This document shows positions 6,543 through 9,642 of a stretch of 9,642 bases of DNA, piece by piece (the stretch's first letter is position 1; each line of letters opens with the position of its first letter). Below the pieces are notes generated by a model. It ran no database searches. It was not told where the DNA came from and saw only the letters and a program-made list of their open reading frames with translations. A program made the position numbers and the translations under genes. The stretch spans positions 1-9,642 of the forward strand of contig JAAETV010000666.1 in assembly GCA_024227975.1 (NCBI GenBank). The letters run 5' to 3'. The DNA comes from Actinomycetes bacterium (GTDB lineage Bacteria; Actinomycetota; Acidimicrobiia; Acidimicrobiales; SZUA-35).

Positions 6543-8081
6543 ATGAATGAGCAACGTCGATCCCGTCGATCGGGTGGCCGGGCCGCCCGCAAAGCGGCAA
6601 GACAAATCGCCGCCATCACCTCCCAACCCTTCCTGACCCGGGCCCTGAAACCGCTGGAGATCGTGAGCGACGAGGGGCTCACCCTGCTCGAGGAAAACGC
6701 CGACACGATCCTCGAACAGGTCGGCGTCGACTTCAAGGACTACCCGTCGGCCCTGAAGCTGCTGGCCGAGGCGGGAGCCGACGTCGATGGGGAACGGGTC
6801 CGGTTCCCCCGGGGCCTGTGTCGCAAGATCGTGACCGAGCACGCCCCGTCGACCTTCACCCAACACGCCCGCAATGAGGCCCGGTCGGTGAAAGTCGGTG
6901 GTGATGCAACCGTGTTCGCCCCCAGCTATGGGTCACCGTTCGTGCATGATCTCGACCGGGGTCGTCGCTACGCCACCCTGGAGGACTTCGAGAACTTCGT
7001 GAAGCTGGCCTATGTCTCGGGGCCCGTCCATCACTCGGGGGGAACCGTGTGCGAACCGGTCGATGTACCTGTCGGCAGGCGCCACCTCGAAATGGTCTAC
7101 GCCCACCTCCGCTACAGCGACAAGCCGTTCATGGGATCGGTCACGGCAGGCGATCGGGCCCAGGATTCGATCGAGCTGGCCCGGATCGCATTCGGTGGCG
7201 ATCTGGCTGATCGGACCGTGATCACCAGCCTGATCAATGCTTCGTCGCCCTTGACCTGGGACGCCACCATGCTGGCGGCGACCGAGGCCTACGCCCGAGC
7301 CAACCAGGCCTGTGTCATCTCCCCCTTCATCCTGGCCGGGGCCATGGCCCCAGTGACGGCGGCCGGGGTGGCGGCCCAGACCTTGGCCGAGGCGCTGGCC
7401 GCAATGACCTACGTCCAGCTGGTGAGGCCGGGGGCACCCGTGGTGCTGGGGTCGTTCGCCAGTTCGATGTCGATGCAAACGGGGGCTCCCACCTTCGGCA
7501 CCCCCGAACCGGCTCTCGTGTTGTTCACCGTCGGGGCGTTGGCCCGCCGGCTCGGGGTTCCTTTCCGCTCGGGCGGGTCGCTGACCGCGTCCAAGGTGCC
7601 GGACGCCCAGGCCGCCTATGAGAGTGCCTCGACATTGTGGCCATCGGTTTTGGGTGGGGTGAACTTCGTGCTCCATGCTGCCGGCTGGCTCGAAGGGGGC
7701 CTGGCCGTCGGCTACGAGAAGTTCGTGATGGACAGCGACCAGTTAGGCATGATGGAGGTCCTGGCCCAGGGCGTCGACCTGTCGAAGAACGGTCAAGCCA
7801 TCGATGCCATCATCGCCAACGAGCCGGGCCAGCACTTCCTGGGGTCCGAACACACCCTGGCCAACTTCGAGGGGGCCTTCTACCGCTCGGCTGTAGCCGA
7901 CAATTCGAGCTTCGAGCAGTGGGAAGAGGAAGGGTCGATCGAAGCCGCGGCCAGAGCCAACGCCCTGTGGAAGCAGAAGCTGGCGATCTACGAGCCACCC
8001 CCGATGGACGACGCCATTGATGCCGAGCTGCGGGCCTACATCGAACGGCGTGAGTCCTCGATGCTGGACACCACCACCTGA
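6543..8081 (+). CDS. MttB-superfamily (trimethylamine methyltransferase-like) methyltransferase without pyrrolysine
   Basis: The 512-residue protein is a TIM-barrel methyltransferase that should transfer a methyl group from a methylated amine to the Co(I) corrinoid carrier. True trimethylamine MttB contains pyrrolysine at an in-frame amber codon; here the frame is uninterrupted, as in characterised non-Pyl relatives acting on glycine betaine (MtgB), proline betaine (MtpB), carnitine (MtcB) and gamma-butyrobetaine (MtyB). Family segments are VFAPSYGSPFVHDL (124-137), the FMGSVTAGDRAQDSIELA region (196-213), SPFILAGAMAPVT (260-272), SMSMQTGAPTFGTPEPAL (308-325), GGSLTASKVPDAQAAYES (344-361) and FVLHAAGWLEGGL (375-387). 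The N-terminal 20 residues are strongly basic (seven Arg, one Lys). It is the last gene of the operon, after the activase by 6 nt, and is followed by a terminator-like hairpin. The superfamily call is firm; the substrate is unknown, with betaine-type compounds the best guess. Confidence 0.94.
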   Translation: MNEQRRSRRSGGRAARKAARQIAAITSQPFLTRALKPLEIVSDEGLTLLEENADTILEQVGVDFKDYPSALKLLAEAGADVDGERVRFPRGLCRKIVTEHAPSTFTQHARNEARSVKVGGDATVFAPSYGSPFVHDLDRGRRYATLEDFENFVKLAYVSGPVHHSGGTVCEPVDVPVGRRHLEMVYAHLRYSDKPFMGSVTAGDRAQDSIELARIAFGGDLADRTVITSLINASSPLTWDATMLAATEAYARANQACVISPFILAGAMAPVTAAGVAAQTLAEALAAMTYVQLVRPGAPVVLGSFASSMSMQTGAPTFGTPEPALVLFTVGALARRLGVPFRSGGSLTASKVPDAQAAYESASTLWPSVLGGVNFVLHAAGWLEGGLAVGYEKFVMDSDQLGMMEVLAQGVDLSKNGQAIDAIIANEPGQHFLGSEHTLANFEGAFYRSAVADNSSFEQWEEEGSIEAAARANALWKQKLAIYEPPPMDDAIDAELRAYIERRESSMLDTTT

Positions 8082-8156
8082 GAGTGGTCAAGCATCAAGC
8101 GGTCCAGAGCCATCCAAGATGGTGCCACGGTGGTCGATCTCCCGGCCGAAATCAGG

Positions 8157-8208
8157 CCCAAAGACCCCTAGACCCCCAAAAGGGTGCCTAGGGGTCTTTG
8201 GGGGATTT
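8157..8208 (+). terminator. Probable terminator of the methyltransferase operon
   Basis: CCCAAAGACCCCTAG (8157-8171) pairs perfectly with CTAGGGGTCTTTGGG (8188-8202), a 15-bp stem. The 16-nt loop can itself fold (ACCC 8172-8175 with GGGT 8182-8185). It begins 75 nt after the MttB-like stop. Only a short TTT follows (8206-8208), so it is not a textbook intrinsic terminator, but weak U-tracts are common in high-GC actinobacteria. The palindrome could also act on the other strand. Confidence 0.62.
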
Positions 8209-8226
8209 GTAGAGCAGTCAACTCGA

Positions 8227-8266
8227 CCGTTGTGTGTCTGAATAGGCATTAGACACACGCAAACGG
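8227..8266. repeat. Second intergenic inverted repeat
   Basis: GTGTGTCT (8232-8239) pairs with AGACACAC (8251-8258) across an 11-nt loop. After a three-base bulge (8259-8261) the stem extends with CCGTT (8227-8231) and AACGG (8262-8266). No U-tract follows on either strand, so a protein-binding site or RNA structure is as likely as a terminator. Confidence 0.55.
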
Positions 8267-8375
8267 ATCTACACCATCCGTGAAGTCCGATCCCCCACTC
8301 AGGTCGAGGACATATCCGCTCGGGCTTGTTCAGCGACAAGCCCTCCCTCGACCATCACAAGATCGGACCACGGCA

Positions 8376-8417
8376 GGGGTTCGCCACCACTCAGGTGGCG
8401 AACCCCACGTTCGCCAC
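8376..8417. repeat. Third inverted repeat with an overlapping alternative hairpin
   Basis: GGGGTTCGCCACC (8376-8388) pairs perfectly with GGTGGCGAACCCC (8394-8406), a 13-bp stem with a 5-nt loop. A second copy of GTTCGCCAC at 8409-8417 can instead pair with the central arm (GTGGCGAAC, 8395-8403) across a 5-nt loop. The two folds exclude each other. The region lies about 130-170 nt upstream of the protease gene. No U-tract follows. Confidence 0.65.
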
Positions 8418-8546
8418 TCGGGGGAGCTCGGTTTCGCCCCTTCTCTGGGTTCCCACCATTGGACATAGGTGGCTAAGCTGAAGCCCTAGTTGACGATCGT
8501 TGAGCAGCGGGTCGAAGGCTCATGAAACGGCGGATGGCGAACTCCC

Positions 8547-9548
8547 ATGACGGCGAACGAGACCTGGCTGACGAGGAATGTTCTCCTGCTGGCGCTCGGG
8601 ATCGCCGTCTTCACGCTTGGCTATCGAGGCTTCATGGATGAAACTCATGACGCCAGCATCACCGCTGATGTGACGACCCCCGTGACCGAGGAAGCCATCG
8701 GTGCCCTGGTCGACGAGGCCGTTCCTGGCCAAACCGAAGGGGGACCGTCGACACCGGGCAACAACACCGATGATCCGTATGCCACCGACGATCACCCCTC
8801 GCTCGAGGGTGATGCCATGGCCGGGCGGTTGACGGAGGCCGTTGCCGAACAGCGCAGCGACGTCATCGATTCAACTACCCCCGACGGACTGACCGAGCCT
8901 GATTCCGACCTCGGCACCGGTGTGCTGAGATTCGTCTACTTCATCGAGGCCGATGAGAGCACCGATCCAGAGGCCATTGCCCTCATCGACCAGCAAGCCG
9001 TTGAGCTCCAACAGTTCTGGTACGACCAGTTCGGTGGGACGTTCCACCTACCCGTCGGCGGTGTCGACGTCGTCTATGGCCAGCACCCGGCCCAGTGGTA
9101 CGACGAGGAACCCAATGGCGATGACCCTCGCTGGTACCGACTGATGAACATCAGAGCCGAAGTCCGAGCTGGGCTTGGTCTCCAGCCCGGCGACGATGTG
9201 CGGATGGTGGCCTATCCCAGTGCCCGCATCGACGGCCGGGTGGGGGCAAACCGGTACGGGGGCGCCTGGATGGACGGTGACGATCTGACTTGTGTCAGTG
9301 GCGAGGTGGAGACGATCCCCTACTCCCTCGACTACCCGGCAAGCTGCTTGGCCACCGTGGCCCACGAGTTGGGCCACGTCTACGGACTCGGACATCTCGG
9401 CGAGGACGCTGACTGCATGCAGTTCGGGTTCTACACCTACGTCATCGGCAATGACCGATGCTCCTTCTCGGCCGAGAACCGGGAGATGGTGGTGAGCGAC
9501 CCCAACAACAGTGGTTGGCTCGACGCCAAACCGGGTGACAGGCGGTAA
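8547..9548 (+). CDS. Membrane-anchored or exported zinc metalloprotease, metzincin-like
   Basis: The 333-residue protein has a short N-terminus, one hydrophobic segment (about 11-28, with no obvious signal peptidase site) and an acidic, Thr/Pro/Asp-rich linker (about 30-122), so the catalytic part is probably held outside the membrane. The predicted catalytic domain (about 124-312) contains HELGHVYGLGH (273-283), the HExxHxxGxxH zinc site with Glu274 as general base. It is followed by CMQF (290-293), whose Met291 could be the metzincin Met-turn, although the spacing of about 8 residues is unusually short. Four cysteines (249, 267, 290, 305) around the active site could form two disulfides, fitting an extracytoplasmic location. 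The substrate and exact MEROPS family are not recognisable. ATG 8547 has only a weak purine stretch upstream. It lies behind the intergenic hairpins and is likely its own transcription unit, unrelated to C1 metabolism. Confidence 0.85.
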   Translation: MTANETWLTRNVLLLALGIAVFTLGYRGFMDETHDASITADVTTPVTEEAIGALVDEAVPGQTEGGPSTPGNNTDDPYATDDHPSLEGDAMAGRLTEAVAEQRSDVIDSTTPDGLTEPDSDLGTGVLRFVYFIEADESTDPEAIALIDQQAVELQQFWYDQFGGTFHLPVGGVDVVYGQHPAQWYDEEPNGDDPRWYRLMNIRAEVRAGLGLQPGDDVRMVAYPSARIDGRVGANRYGGAWMDGDDLTCVSGEVETIPYSLDYPASCLATVAHELGHVYGLGHLGEDADCMQFGFYTYVIGNDRCSFSAENREMVVSDPNNSGWLDAKPGDRR

Positions 9549-9580
9549 ACCTCCTGGCGCCGCCGAGCGTCGGACATGAT

Positions 9581-9642
9581 GTGGACCTGAACAGCAAGAT
9601 CTCACAGTTCGGTCGGTGGCCGATCGTTGCTGGTGTGGCGGC
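9581..9642 (+). CDS. Possible 5' end of another gene, cut by the window
   Basis: After 32 non-coding bases, a GTG at 9581 opens a frame that runs off the window without a stop (20 codons). It begins VDLNSKISQFGRWPIVAGVA, where a polar start followed by a hydrophobic run resembles the beginning of a membrane or secreted protein. ATGs at 9576 and 9579 are unusable or in other frames; the frame from 9576 stops after four codons. No clear ribosome site is present. The evidence is thin because 20 open codons are common at this GC content. Confidence 0.3.
   Translation, partial: MDLNSKISQFGRWPIVAGVA

Larger units (their letters stand above)
8082..8546. other. 465-bp intergenic region with three inverted repeats, no convincing gene
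   Basis: This is the only gap over 300 bases. It holds three inverted repeats, at 8157-8202, 8227-8266 and 8376-8406. Open frames here on either strand (about 60-85 codons) read through the hairpins, show no family resemblance and lack good ribosome sites. No tRNA or CRISPR array is seen. The protease promoter must lie in this region: TTGACG (8490-8495) could be a -35 element, but no acceptable -10 sits 16-18 nt after it. Confidence 0.7.

Noticed and set aside
6933..7676. Antisense frame of 247 codons in the MttB-like gene
   Set aside because: Gly/His/Arg-rich shadow of a certain gene, without motifs.
6543..8081. True pyrrolysine-dependent trimethylamine methyltransferase MttB
   Set aside because: No in-frame TAG interrupts the 512 codons, so the pyrrolysine residue is absent.
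8088..8468. Small open frames of 62-83 codons in the intergenic region, both strands
   Set aside because: They cross the inverted repeats, resemble no family and have no good ribosome sites.
8459..8520. Promoter of the protease gene at TTGGAC (8459-8464) or TTGACG (8490-8495)
   Set aside because: No TAnnnT-like -10 lies 16-18 nt after either hexamer, so the match is not reported as a promoter.

Overview
The window is a high-GC stretch, with GTG starts, tightly packed genes and Asp/Ala/Val/Gly-rich proteins. This suits a free-living actinobacterium; an Acidimicrobiia-like origin is my inference and rests on no marker gene. Almost all of the first 8.1 kb is explained by one metabolic theme, corrinoid-dependent removal of methyl groups onto tetrahydrofolate (THF).

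Layout. (1) 1-489 (+): the C-terminal part of a methylenetetrahydrofolate reductase-like protein, cut by the window edge. (2) 499-1569 and 1576-1977 (-): an MscS-type mechanosensitive channel, preceded in the same direction by a 133-residue protein of unknown function that may have an RNase H/RuvC-like fold. (3) 2108-8081 (+): a five-gene operon. Its products are a corrinoid (B12) carrier protein, a DUF1638 protein, a pterin-binding methyl-THF:corrinoid methyltransferase, a ferredoxin-domain ASKHA reductive activase of the RamA/RACo type, and an MttB-superfamily methyltransferase without pyrrolysine. (4) 8082-8546: a 465-bp intergenic region with three strong inverted repeats, the first being the likely operon terminator. 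(5) 8547-9548 (+): a membrane-anchored or exported zinc metalloprotease with a metzincin-type HExxHxxGxxH site. (6) 9581-9642 (+): the possible first 20 codons of another gene.

How the genes work together. The MttB-like enzyme would move a methyl group from a methylated, probably quaternary, amine to Co(I) on the corrinoid protein. The pterin-domain enzyme would pass it to THF, and the MTHFR-like protein would oxidise methyl-THF to methylene-THF. The activase would rescue Co(II) corrinoid by ATP-dependent, ferredoxin-type reduction. The DUF1638 protein has no assigned role, yet it sits inside the operon between carrier and methyltransferase. The substrate cannot be read from the sequence; glycine betaine and related betaines are the obvious candidates.

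The points most worth a second look are the DUF1638 protein, the opposite-charge terminal tails on the operon's proteins (acidic on the carrier, Arg-rich on three partners), the duplicated start region of the activase gene, and the mutually exclusive hairpins with repeated GTTCGCC/GGCGAAC motifs before the protease gene.
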